From Acidobacteriota bacterium (GTDB lineage: Bacteria; Acidobacteriota; Blastocatellia; Pyrinomonadales; Pyrinomonadaceae): 29,310 nucleotides of DNA. The DNA is taken from positions 1 to 29,310 of the forward strand of contig JAKOSS010000364.1 in assembly GCA_029777145.1 (NCBI GenBank), given 5' to 3'. The notes beneath the pieces are model-generated. The model was not told the origin of the DNA. It searched no databases and saw nothing but the letters and a program-made list of their open reading frames with translations. Positions 7,585 through 13,813 of the stretch are shown here, one piece after another. A program made the position numbers and the translations under genes. The first letter of the stretch is position 1, and each line of letters begins with the position of its first letter.

Positions 7585-8028
7585 ATGAAAAAACTATTGG
7601 TTCTATTGCTCGTCGGACTATTTGCGGCGGGCTGCGATTACAAGGGTAAACCCGTAGAATATTCGGGCATCTGCAACAAGGAAAACGATAAGGAGTATAT
7701 CGAGGTCGTCGGCTATTTCAAGAACAACGGCAGTGCGATGTGCTCCAAACGCGGGAACGAACCGATGCGGTGTCCGGTCAATTTCGTCGATACCGAGGAC
7801 CAGCCGAAACCGGTCATGACGAACATCGATCTCGGCAGCGGCGCGAGCTCGATCGAGAACGTCGAAGGAAAGGGTTTGACCATCCGAGACGACAAAAAGC
7901 AGGATGTGGCCAATGCCGATAAGGTGAAGATCACGGCTTCGGTTCTTGTGTTCGACAGCCCGCAAGATCCGAACGCGAAGTACGCACCGTGCTCGTTGAC
8001 GGTGAAGAAGATCGAACGGGCGCAATGA
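7585..8028 (+). CDS. Predicted small lipoprotein, unknown function
   Basis: The 147-residue protein begins with a basic, hydrophobic signal ending in the lipobox FAAGC, so Cys17 is the likely lipidated residue after signal peptidase II cleavage. The mature part is hydrophilic, with cysteines near Y.GICNKE, AMCSK, MRCP and APCSL that could form disulfides outside the cytoplasm. I do not recognise a domain. The start is well supported: GAGG (7574-7577) lies 7 nt before the ATG, and an upstream in-frame extension lacks a signal. It follows the HAD gene by 13 nt on the same strand and ends just before an inverted-repeat element. Confidence 0.8.
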   Translation: MKKLLVLLLVGLFAAGCDYKGKPVEYSGICNKENDKEYIEVVGYFKNNGSAMCSKRGNEPMRCPVNFVDTEDQPKPVMTNIDLGSGASSIENVEGKGLTIRDDKKQDVANADKVKITASVLVFDSPQDPNAKYAPCSLTVKKIERAQ

Positions 8029-8031
8029 GTC

Positions 8032-8130
8032 ATTTTCGATTTGCGATTGCCGATTTGCAATTTTCGAATCGTGACCGGTCGATCGGTGATAAAGTTGACG
8101 GAAATCAATCGCAAATCGAAAATTGCAAAT
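8032..8130. repeat. Inverted repeat with 17-bp perfect arms, copy 1
   Basis: The word ATTTTCGATTTGCGATT at 8032-8048 is repeated inverted at 8108-8124. A second, overlapping perfect pair of 15 bp (ATTTGCAATTTTCGA) is at 8053-8067 and 8116-8130. The same 17-mer and its inverse recur at 11679-11695 and 11763-11779. The element fills the gap between the lipoprotein stop and the tag start, and the right arm ends 5 nt before the tag ATG. Confidence 0.8.
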
Positions 8131-8135
8131 TGGAA

Positions 8136-8684
8136 ATGAAAAAGCGTTGTGCCTGGGCGAGAAACGAACTCGCGATCAAATATCATGACAGCGAATGGGG
8201 CGTGCCGCAGCACGACGACCGGACGCTGTTCGAATTTCTAATCCTCGAGGGCGCGCAGGCCGGGCTTTCGTGGGATACGATCCTCGCCAAGCGCGAGAAT
8301 TACCGAGCGGCGTACGACGGTTTCGACTTTGAAAAGGTCGCGCGGTACGACGACGCAAAGTGCGCCGAATTACTCCTGAACCCGGGAATCATCAGAAATC
8401 GTTTGAAGATCGCGTCGGCGGTCCGAAACGCGAAAGCGTTCATTGGCGTTCGTGACGAGTTCGGGTCGTTCGATGCCTACATCTGGCGATTCGTTGACGG
8501 CACACCGATCGTGAATTCCTGGACCGAGATCGGCCAGGTACCGGCGCGTACGGACGTTTCCGACGCGATCAGCAAAGACCTCAAAAGGCGCGGCTTCAAT
8601 TTTGTCGGGACGACGATCATGTATGCGTTCATGCAAGCTTGCGGGCTCGTGAACGATCACCTTATCAGTTGCCATAGACATTGA
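8136..8684 (+). CDS. tag: DNA-3-methyladenine glycosylase I
   Basis: This enzyme removes 3-methyladenine from alkylated DNA. The 182-residue product is close to E. coli Tag (about 187), and its key residues fall at the same numbers when the ATG at 8136 is used: zinc ligands Cys5 (Cys4 in E. coli), His17, His175 and Cys179, with Glu38 and Trp46 for base recognition (as I recall the E. coli structure). N-terminal RCAWARNELAIKYHDSEWG and internal EGAQAGLSW are family hallmarks. In-frame codons run further upstream, but they are made of the inverted-repeat element and should not be counted as coding. The right arm of that repeat lies where the ribosome binding site should be (TTGGAAATG). The following membrane-protein gene starts 3 nt after the stop. 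Confidence 0.95.
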   Translation: MKKRCAWARNELAIKYHDSEWGVPQHDDRTLFEFLILEGAQAGLSWDTILAKRENYRAAYDGFDFEKVARYDDAKCAELLLNPGIIRNRLKIASAVRNAKAFIGVRDEFGSFDAYIWRFVDGTPIVNSWTEIGQVPARTDVSDAISKDLKRRGFNFVGTTIMYAFMQACGLVNDHLISCHRH

Positions 8685-8687
8685 GCA

Positions 8688-9113
8688 ATGGCGTATGTCA
8701 TCGGCATCGCGGTTTTTGTTTTGATCATCGTCGCCGGCAGGATCACCGGCACCGAAGACCGGCGTTTCTATTACCCGCTGACGGTGGTAGTCATCGCGTT
8801 GCTTTACGTTTTGTTTGCGATAATCGACGGCCGGCCGGACGTGATTTTGAAAGAAGGCGTCGGCGCGGCGGTTTTCGTCGGCAGCGCGGTGCTCGCGTAT
8901 GTTCGGTTTCCGATCTTCATTGCGATCGCCCTCATCGCGCACGGTGTATTCGATTGGATCCATCCGCTCTTCATATCGAACAGCGGCGTTCCGACGGGTT
9001 ATCCGGAATTTTGCTTCGCCGTTGATGTTCCGCTCGGAATGTACTTGATCATCCGTCGGTACGGTTTCTATGCGATGAAGGATCCGGACGAACATTCGGA
9101 AGAAGAAGGGTGA
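8688..9113 (+). CDS. Four-helix membrane protein, DUF6010-like
   Basis: A 141-residue integral membrane protein with four hydrophobic segments (about residues 3-17, 29-45, 58-90 in two passes, and 108-122). From memory it matches the DUF6010 pattern: YYPLTVVVIALLYVLFAIID, then an AHGVFDWIHP motif and a GVPTGYPEFCF loop. DUF6010 has no known function. The conserved His, Asp and His in AHGVFDWIHP could bind metal or a substrate headgroup, which is speculation. It starts 3 nt after the tag stop without a clear ribosome binding site, so coupling to tag translation is likely. Confidence 0.75.
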   Translation: MAYVIGIAVFVLIIVAGRITGTEDRRFYYPLTVVVIALLYVLFAIIDGRPDVILKEGVGAAVFVGSAVLAYVRFPIFIAIALIAHGVFDWIHPLFISNSGVPTGYPEFCFAVDVPLGMYLIIRRYGFYAMKDPDEHSEEEG

Positions 9114-9130
9114 ATTTTCGGGCGACAATC

Positions 9131-9168
9131 GCGCTACAATCAACCGGATGGGGTCACCGGAAAGATGA
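9131..9168 (+). promoter_or_regulatory. Candidate leaderless promoter with a 6-codon upstream ORF
   Basis: GCGCTACAAT (9131-9140) contains TACAAT as -10; 7 nt later, at 9148, an ATG opens a six-codon frame (MGSPER) whose TGA (9166-9168) overlaps the start of the nucleotidyltransferase gene (ATGA). No good -35 is seen. The arrangement suggests a leaderless mini-ORF that couples translation to the real gene. Confidence 0.4.
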
Positions 9169-9626
9169 CTGACTTACTTCAAGAATTTACCCGATTAACT
9201 GAATCGCTAAACCAAGAGGGGATCGATTATGCGATCTGCGGGGGTTGGGCGATGGCTATTCATGGATTTCCGAGGGCGACGGTTGATATCGACCTGTTAG
9301 TCGCCGACGATGATTTTGAAAAGGTCTGGCAAACGGCACGGAATTTAGGCTATGACGTTGAAGGCTTGCCGCTGCATTTTCACGAAGGTGCGATTGAGAT
9401 ACGGAGGATTTCGAAAATCGACGGTGAATCGAAACGATTGTTCACAATTGATTTTCTCCTTGTCACCGAACCTATCGGCGAAGTTTGGAACACGCGCGAA
9501 TTGGTGCGATGGGAAGACGGCTACATCTGGACGGTCTCCAGGCGAGGATTGATCAAACTGAAAGAGATTAGTGGCCGTGAGCAGGACCTGCTCGACATTC
9601 GTAAGTTGGCCGAGGACGAAATATGA
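9165..9626 (+). CDS. Nucleotidyltransferase-fold protein (AbiEii / DUF6036-like)
   Basis: The 153-residue protein has the start of a minimal nucleotidyltransferase fold: YAICGGWAMAIHGFPRATVDIDLLV, where GG and the D-x-D pair (Asp37 and Asp39) are the nucleotide and metal-binding residues. It then continues with FTIDFLLVT, which could supply the third acidic residue, and ends VSRRGLIKLKEISGREQDLLDIRKL, typical of the AbiEii-like/DUF6036 group. Such proteins occur as toxins in abortive-infection or toxin-antitoxin pairs, and also as orphans. The stop overlaps the start of a 57-codon ORF by four bases, so there is a linked second product. Whether this is a toxin-antitoxin unit is not shown by the sequence. 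Confidence 0.8.
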   Translation: MTDLLQEFTRLTESLNQEGIDYAICGGWAMAIHGFPRATVDIDLLVADDDFEKVWQTARNLGYDVEGLPLHFHEGAIEIRRISKIDGESKRLFTIDFLLVTEPIGEVWNTRELVRWEDGYIWTVSRRGLIKLKEISGREQDLLDIRKLAEDEI

Positions 9627-9796
9627 GCGCTGACATGTCCCGAAAGGCGGTTACCGAACGACTCCGAACGATGAACGAACTCTGGCTTTTGAGCGTCAAG
9701 TTAATGAACTCGAGGAAGGTCGGAAGGCTGGAGAGTGACAAGAATGAGTTATCCGATCACACCCGCGATCCGCGTTCTCCGCGAAAAAAGGGTTGA
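9623..9796 (+). CDS. Small ORF translationally coupled to the nucleotidyltransferase
   Basis: A 57-codon frame starts inside the nucleotidyltransferase stop (ATGA) and runs 53 bases into the ybaK gene. Its first 30 or so residues (KAVTERLRTMNELWLLSVKL) look like one amphipathic helix and resemble, from memory, small ORFs found after similar nucleotidyltransferases. The C-terminal part, read out of frame over ybaK, is low-complexity and basic and probably was not selected. The functional protein may originally have ended near 9725, with the shared end produced by the arrival of ybaK. The four-base overlap is the main support that it is expressed. Confidence 0.5.
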   Translation: MSADMSRKAVTERLRTMNELWLLSVKLMNSRKVGRLESDKNELSDHTRDPRSPRKKG

Positions 9797-10217
9797 TTTC
9801 GAACCGTTTCTGTACGACTACGTCGAGAAGGGCGGAACGAAACATTCTGCCGATGAACTTGGCGTCGACGAGCATTCGGTCGTCAAGACCTTGGTTTTCG
9901 AGACTGCGGAAAAGAAGCCTTTGATCGTGCTCCAGCACGGCGATCTGCAGGTCTCGACAAAGGAACTCGCACGCTTTTTGAAGACGAAATCGGCCGCCCC
10001 CGCATCGCCCGACCGCGCGAACAAACTCACGGGATATCTTGTCGGCGGCACTTCGCCGTTCGGGATCAGAACAAGAATGGCGATCTACGCCGAGGCCTCG
10101 ATATTTGCGCTCGATCGGATCTGGATCAACGGCGGCAAGCGCGGATTCCTGGTCGCGATAAACCCGCGCATCCTGAAAGAAATCCTCGACGCGCAGGAGA
10201 TAGCGGTTGCCATCTGA
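9744..10217 (+). CDS. ybaK: Cys-tRNA(Pro)/aminoacyl-tRNA deacylase, YbaK/EbsC family
   Basis: A 157-residue editing-domain protein that hydrolyses mischarged aminoacyl-tRNA in trans, classically Cys-tRNA(Pro). Features seen: N-terminal ITPAIRVLREKRVDFEPF, VVKTLVFE with the conserved Lys48 (compare Lys46 in E. coli YbaK), and VGGTSPFG, the glycine-rich loop that positions the tRNA end. Length is normal. I chose ATG 9744 with GGAG (9730-9733) 10 nt upstream; the GTG at 9735 is too close to that site. The 5' end overlaps the small ORF after the nucleotidyltransferase. Downstream lies a repeat-rich gap and then the fadA promoter region. Confidence 0.9.
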   Translation: MSYPITPAIRVLREKRVDFEPFLYDYVEKGGTKHSADELGVDEHSVVKTLVFETAEKKPLIVLQHGDLQVSTKELARFLKTKSAAPASPDRANKLTGYLVGGTSPFGIRTRMAIYAEASIFALDRIWINGGKRGFLVAINPRILKEILDAQEIAVAI

Positions 10218-10244
10218 TCTTGCGAGGCGGTCATTTCTTCGAGA

Positions 10245-10320
10245 TAGCTGATTGTTGATAGCTGATAGCTGATACACGGAATTCAATGGTTATCAGTTAT
10301 TCGTTCTCAGTTTTCAGCTA
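10245..10320. repeat. Imperfect inverted repeat built on a TAGCTGATA unit
   Basis: The left arm (10245-10274) contains the hexamer TAGCTG three times, and the right arm (10290-10320) ends in its inverse, CAGCTA, with TATCAG at its start. The match between arms is loose. It sits 28 bp after the ybaK stop and could form a structured RNA end, though no T-run follows. Confidence 0.45.
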
Positions 10321-10403
10321 ATCCGAATAATCCTCCGGACAATTCAGGATCAAGTGCCCAAAACAAATGACCAATTACAAAGGATCAATGACTTTTCAAA
10401 AAA

Positions 10404-10421
10404 TGAATGAGCATTCACTCA
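10404..10421. promoter_or_regulatory. FadR-like operator upstream of fadA, degenerate copy
   Basis: TGAATGAGCATTCACTCA agrees with the fadN operator family at 14 of the 17 fixed positions of the box TGAATGAMTANTCATTCA. The region is richly symmetric: GAATG/CATTC at 10405-10416, and GAATGA/TCATTC arms at 10405-10424. It lies just upstream of the -35 rather than in the spacer, so its effect may be weaker than at fadN. Confidence 0.65.
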
Positions 10422-10424
10422 TTC

Positions 10425-10454
10425 TTGACAGATCGCCTGAAAGCCTGCAAAAAT
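10425..10454 (+). promoter_or_regulatory. Candidate fadA promoter
   Basis: A perfect -35 TTGACA (10425-10430) is followed after 18 bp by a poor -10, AAAAAT (10449-10454). The transcript would start near 10461, with a leader of about 26 nt and no strong Shine-Dalgarno before the fadA ATG. The adjoining operator-like palindrome supports this as a regulated promoter. Confidence 0.5.
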
Positions 10455-10486
10455 AAGGGGATTCTTAAGACCGGATTTACACAATT

Positions 10487-11668
10487 ATGAAAGAAGCAGT
10501 CATCGTTTCGGCCGTCAGAACGGCCGTCGGAAAAGCGCCGAAAGGAACGCTTCGCTACACCCGTCCCGACGACATGGGCGCAGTCGCGATAAAGGAAGCC
10601 GTCGCCCGTGTTGAGGGCTTGGATCCCGCCGAAGTCGAGGACGTGATCATGGGATGCGCATTCCCCGAAGCACAGCAGGGTATGAACGTCGCGCGGACCG
10701 CGATGGTCCTCGCCGGACTTCCGGTCGAGACCTCCGCGATGACCGTCAACCGGTACTGTTCGTCGGGTTTGCAGACGATCGCAATCGCGGCCGACCGCAT
10801 CCGCACGGGAGGAGCCGAAGTGATCGTCGCCGGCGGATTGGAGACGATGTCGATGATCGCCATGGGCGGCGCGAATTTTCGTCCGAATCCGACGCTTGCC
10901 GAAAGCTATCCCGACTATTACCTCAACATGGGCCTGACGGCCGAGAATCTCGCCAAAAAGTACGAGATCACGCGCGAACAGGCCGATCAATTCTCGCTCG
11001 AATCGCACCAAAAAGCGGCGGCGGCGATCACCGGCGGCAAATTCAAGGACGAGATCGTCCCGATGAACGTCCACGTCGATGAACTTGACGCGAAGGGCCG
11101 CGTGCTCCGCAAGGAAGTCGTTTTCGACACCGACGAGGGCGTCCGCTACGACGCGACGTACGAAGGTCTGGCAAAGCTCCGGCCGGTTTTTCACGCGAAG
11201 GGAACCGTGACTGCCGGGAACGCGTCGCAAATGTCCGACGGCGCGGCCGCGACGGTCGTGATGTCGGCGGAGAAGGCGGCGTCGATGGGACTCAAACCGC
11301 TCGCACGGTTCGTTTCGTTCGCGACCGCTGGCTGCCTGCCCGAAGAGATGGGGATCGGCCCGGTTTACGCGATCCCGAAAGCGCTGAAACTCGCCGGTCT
11401 GACGCTCGATCAGATCGACGTCATCGAGCTCAACGAAGCGTTCGCCGCGCAGGGACTTTCGGTGATGAAAGTCCTCGAAATGGATCCGTCGAAGGTCAAC
11501 GTCAACGGCGGCGCGGTCGCGCTCGGCCATCCTTTGGGGTGCACCGGCGCGAAGCTCACGGCGACGATCCTGCAGGAGCTGAAACGCACCGGCAAACGTT
11601 ACGGAATGGTGACGATGTGCGTCGGCGGCGGCATGGGCGCGGCCGGCATCTTCGAACGGCTCGACTAA
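10487..11668 (+). CDS. fadA: Acetyl-CoA C-acyltransferase (3-ketoacyl-CoA thiolase)
   Basis: A 393-residue thiolase catalysing the last step of beta-oxidation, cleavage of 3-ketoacyl-CoA with CoA. The nucleophile Cys91 is in [19 protein letters not shown] follows; His348 is in [16 protein letters not shown], and the second active-site Cys378 is in [22 protein letters not shown] (316-320) is the other family motif. Length is standard. FadA and FadE are adjacent here, and FadN, the enzyme that makes the thiolase substrate, is 5.5 kb upstream under a similar operator, so the specific role is fatty-acid degradation rather than acetoacetyl-CoA synthesis. The gap to fadE holds an inverted repeat rather than a promoter that I can recognise. 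Confidence 0.95.
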   Translation: MKEAVIVSAVRTAVGKAPKGTLRYTRPDDMGAVAIKEAVARVEGLDPAEVEDVIMGCAFPEAQQGMNVARTAMVLAGLPVETSAMTVNRYCSSGLQTIAIAADRIRTGGAEVIVAGGLETMSMIAMGGANFRPNPTLAESYPDYYLNMGLTAENLAKKYEITREQADQFSLESHQKAAAAITGGKFKDEIVPMNVHVDELDAKGRVLRKEVVFDTDEGVRYDATYEGLAKLRPVFHAKGTVTAGNASQMSDGAAATVVMSAEKAASMGLKPLARFVSFATAGCLPEEMGIGPVYAIPKALKLAGLTLDQIDVIELNEAFAAQGLSVMKVLEMDPSKVNVNGGAVALGHPLGCTGAKLTATILQELKRTGKRYGMVTMCVGGGMGAAGIFERLD

Positions 11669-11678
11669 TCAATTTGCG

Positions 11679-11779
11679 ATTTTCGATTTGCGATTTGCGA
11701 TTGGTCGAAGATCGGCTCTGTTGAAACAGCGCAACGTTGGCGCGTCGCAATCGCAAATCGGCAATCGCAAATCGAAAAT
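11679..11779. repeat. Inverted repeat with 17-bp perfect arms, copy 2
   Basis: The word ATTTTCGATTTGCGATT at 11679-11695 recurs inverted at 11763-11779, identical to the arms of copy 1 at 8032-8124. Partial extra copies flank each arm (CGATTTGCGATTG around 11691-11703, CAATCGCAAATCG at 11748-11760). The loop differs from copy 1. It occupies the gap between fadA and fadE, the right arm ending 9 nt before the fadE ATG. Confidence 0.85.
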
Positions 11780-11788
11780 GGAGTGAAG

Positions 11789-13561
11789 ATGGAAGCGAAA
11801 ATGGAAAAAGAATACATCAAAGGCGGCGAGTTTCTGATCAGTGAAGGTTCGACCGCGACTTATTTTACGCCTGAGGACTTTACCGACGAGCATCGGATGA
11901 TCGGCGACATGGCCCGCGAGTATATCGACAACGAAGTCGTACCGCAGCTTCCGGCGCTCGAGAATCACGCCTGGGAAGTCGCCCGCGATCTTCTCAAAAA
12001 GGCCGGCGACCTCGGACTGCTCGGCGCGAACATCTCCGAAGAACTCGGAGGGATGGCGCTCGACCAGACGACCGGAGTGATCATTGCCGAAGCCGTCGGC
12101 CGCGGCAGCGGTTTCGGATCGACGTACGGCGCTCAAACGTCGATCGGTCTGCTTCCGATCTACTATTGGGGATCCGATGAGATGAAGAAGGAGTGGATCC
12201 CGAAGATCATCTCCGGCGAATGCGTCACCGCATATTGCTTGACCGAATCAGGTTCGGGCTCCGACGCCCTCGGCGCGAAATGCGTCGCGAAACTTTCGGA
12301 CGACGGCCAGACCTGGACGCTCAACGGCGAGAAAATGTGGATCACCAACGGCGGATTCGCCGACGTTTATATCGTTTTCGCGAAGGTCGACGGCGAGAAG
12401 GACAAGTTTTCCGCGTTCCTCGTGCCGCGTTCGGATAACTGCCGTCCGGCGGCCGAAGAGCACAAGATGGGCATCAAGTCGTCCTCGACGACGGCGGTCG
12501 TCCTGTCCGATGCGAAGATCCCGGTCGGCAATTTGATCGGCAACGTCGGCGACGGCGCGAAGATCGCGTTCGGCGTGCTCAACGTCGGCCGTTTCAAGCT
12601 CGGCGCATCGGTCACGGGCGGCGCGAAACTCGCGATCCACGACGCGGTCCGCTATGCGAACGAACGTCATCAGTTCAACAAGCCGATCTCGTCGTTCGGT
12701 GCGATCAAACACAAACTCGCCGAGATGGCGATCCGCACGTGGGTTTCCGAAGCGATAACCTACCGCACGGTCGGGATGATCGACATGCTGATCGGCGACA
12801 GTTCGGACAACACGAAGAAGCTGCAGTCGATCGACGAATACGCGGTCGAAAGTTCGATCAACAAGGTCTTTTGTTCGGAGGCGCTCGATTACGTCGTCGA
12901 CGAAATGGTCCAGATCTACGGCGGTTACGGCTACTCGGCCGAATATCCGGCGGACAAGGCCTATCGCGATTCGCGCATCAACCGCATTTTTGAAGGCACT
13001 AACGAGATCAACCGTCTGCTTATTCCGGGACAATTGATGAAGCGTGCGATGAAGGGCCAACTGCCGCTGATTCAGGCGGCGAAGGCGTTGCAGGACGAGA
13101 TCATGAGTCCGCAGATGTCGTTCGACGATGATGATTCCGTACTCGCGATGGAAACGAAATTGTCGGCGAATGCGAAAAAAGTCGCGCTGATGATCCTCGG
13201 GACGGCCGCGCAGAAGTACATGATGGATCTGCAGAACCAGCAAGAAGTGCTGATGAACTGCGCCGATATCATCATGAACGCCTACGCGATGGAGACCGCG
13301 GTCCTACGGGCGAAGAAGGCGGCTGAAAAAGGCAATGCCGACCGCGAGATCGACATGGCGCAGGTGTTCTGCAACGACGCGATCCAGCGGATCGAGATGT
13401 CGGCGAAGAACACGATCGCGGGCATGCTCGAAGGCGACGACGCGAAGATGCTCCTCGTGGCGCTCAAACGCTTCACGAAGAACAATTCGCCGATCAACAC
13501 GATCACCGCCCGGCAGCGCATCGCCGAGACGATGATCACTGCAAACACTTATACATTTTAG
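11789..13561 (+). CDS. fadE: Acyl-CoA dehydrogenase, long VLCAD-like form (FadE)
   Basis: A 590-residue FAD enzyme for the first step of beta-oxidation. The canonical core covers about residues 30-415: AYCLTESGSGSDA and WITNGGFAD bind FAD and substrate, and YGGYGYSAEYPADKAYRDSR leads into RIFEGTNEI with catalytic Glu402 (the position of Glu376 in MCAD). A further 175-residue C-terminal helical domain follows, as in VLCAD/ACAD9 and in Bacillus FadE (about 594 residues, from memory). Together with FadN and FadA this matches the Bacillus fadNAE set. I chose ATG 11789, with GGAG (11780-11783) 5 nt upstream; GTG 11783 and ATG 11801 are alternatives. A strong terminator follows 57 bases after the stop. 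Confidence 0.95.
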   Translation: MEAKMEKEYIKGGEFLISEGSTATYFTPEDFTDEHRMIGDMAREYIDNEVVPQLPALENHAWEVARDLLKKAGDLGLLGANISEELGGMALDQTTGVIIAEAVGRGSGFGSTYGAQTSIGLLPIYYWGSDEMKKEWIPKIISGECVTAYCLTESGSGSDALGAKCVAKLSDDGQTWTLNGEKMWITNGGFADVYIVFAKVDGEKDKFSAFLVPRSDNCRPAAEEHKMGIKSSSTTAVVLSDAKIPVGNLIGNVGDGAKIAFGVLNVGRFKLGASVTGGAKLAIHDAVRYANERHQFNKPISSFGAIKHKLAEMAIRTWVSEAITYRTVGMIDMLIGDSSDNTKKLQSIDEYAVESSINKVFCSEALDYVVDEMVQIYGGYGYSAEYPADKAYRDSRINRIFEGTNEINRLLIPGQLMKRAMKGQLPLIQAAKALQDEIMSPQMSFDDDDSVLAMETKLSANAKKVALMILGTAAQKYMMDLQNQQEVLMNCADIIMNAYAMETAVLRAKKAAEKGNADREIDMAQVFCNDAIQRIEMSAKNTIAGMLEGDDAKMLLVALKRFTKNNSPINTITARQRIAETMITANTYTF

Positions 13562-13575
13562 TTTTGGACTTGAGC

Positions 13576-13592
13576 GCAAGCGTCCCGCTTGC
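13576..13592. repeat. Short perfect hairpin 3' of fadE
   Basis: GCAAGCG (13576-13582) and CGCTTGC (13586-13592) form a 7-bp stem with a 3-nt loop, followed at once by CGCGAAAGCGCG, another small fold. It has no T-run; it may be an intergenic repeat unit or stabilise the 3' end of the message. Confidence 0.5.
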
Positions 13593-13618
13593 AGTGAACG
13601 CGAAAGCGCGAACAGATT

Positions 13619-13649
13619 GGGCCCGGGCGAGAAGTCCCGGGCCCTTTTT
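13619..13649 (+). terminator. Intrinsic terminator of fadA-fadE
   Basis: GGGCCCGGG (13619-13627) and CCCGGGCCC (13636-13644) form a perfect 9-bp GC stem with an 8-nt loop, followed by TTTTT (13645-13649). It ends the fatty-acid transcript before the convergent GH35 gene. Confidence 0.9.
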
Positions 13650-13660
13650 GCGGACAATTC

Positions 13661-13806
13661 TTTCCCGCGGAACACGCCAAAAACGCAAAAAAATTGTGCC
13701 CGCGAATAAGCGCGAATCCTCGCGGATCAACAGAAAGAACATTCGCGTTGATTTGCGGAAATTCGTGGGCAGGATCTTTCGCGTTTTTGGCGCATTTCGC
13801 GGGAAA
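13661..13806. repeat. 146-bp nested palindrome between convergent genes
   Basis: Outer arms 13661-13686 and 13781-13806 match inverted at 23 of 26 positions. Inner arms 13697-13707 and 13761-13771 match at 10 of 11, and CGCGAAT/ATTCGCG (13711-13717, 13741-13747) pair perfectly near the centre. It ends 8 bp before the stop of the GH35 gene. A related 22-bp piece occurs at 25015-25036. Confidence 0.75.
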
Positions 13807-13813
13807 ACAGTCT

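Noticed and set aside
7989..8135. In-frame upstream extension of tag
   Set aside because: It is made of the lipoprotein gene's end and the inverted repeat; Tag zinc ligands align with E. coli numbering only with the ATG at 8136.
2576..10421. Insertion-sequence or phage origin for the block between fadN and fadA
   Set aside because: No transposase, integrase, terminal repeats or target duplications were seen, and codon use looks like the flanks.
12248..13243. 331-codon minus-strand frame opposite fadE
   Set aside because: Shadow of a well-supported acyl-CoA dehydrogenase; composition dominated by Arg, Asp and Val.
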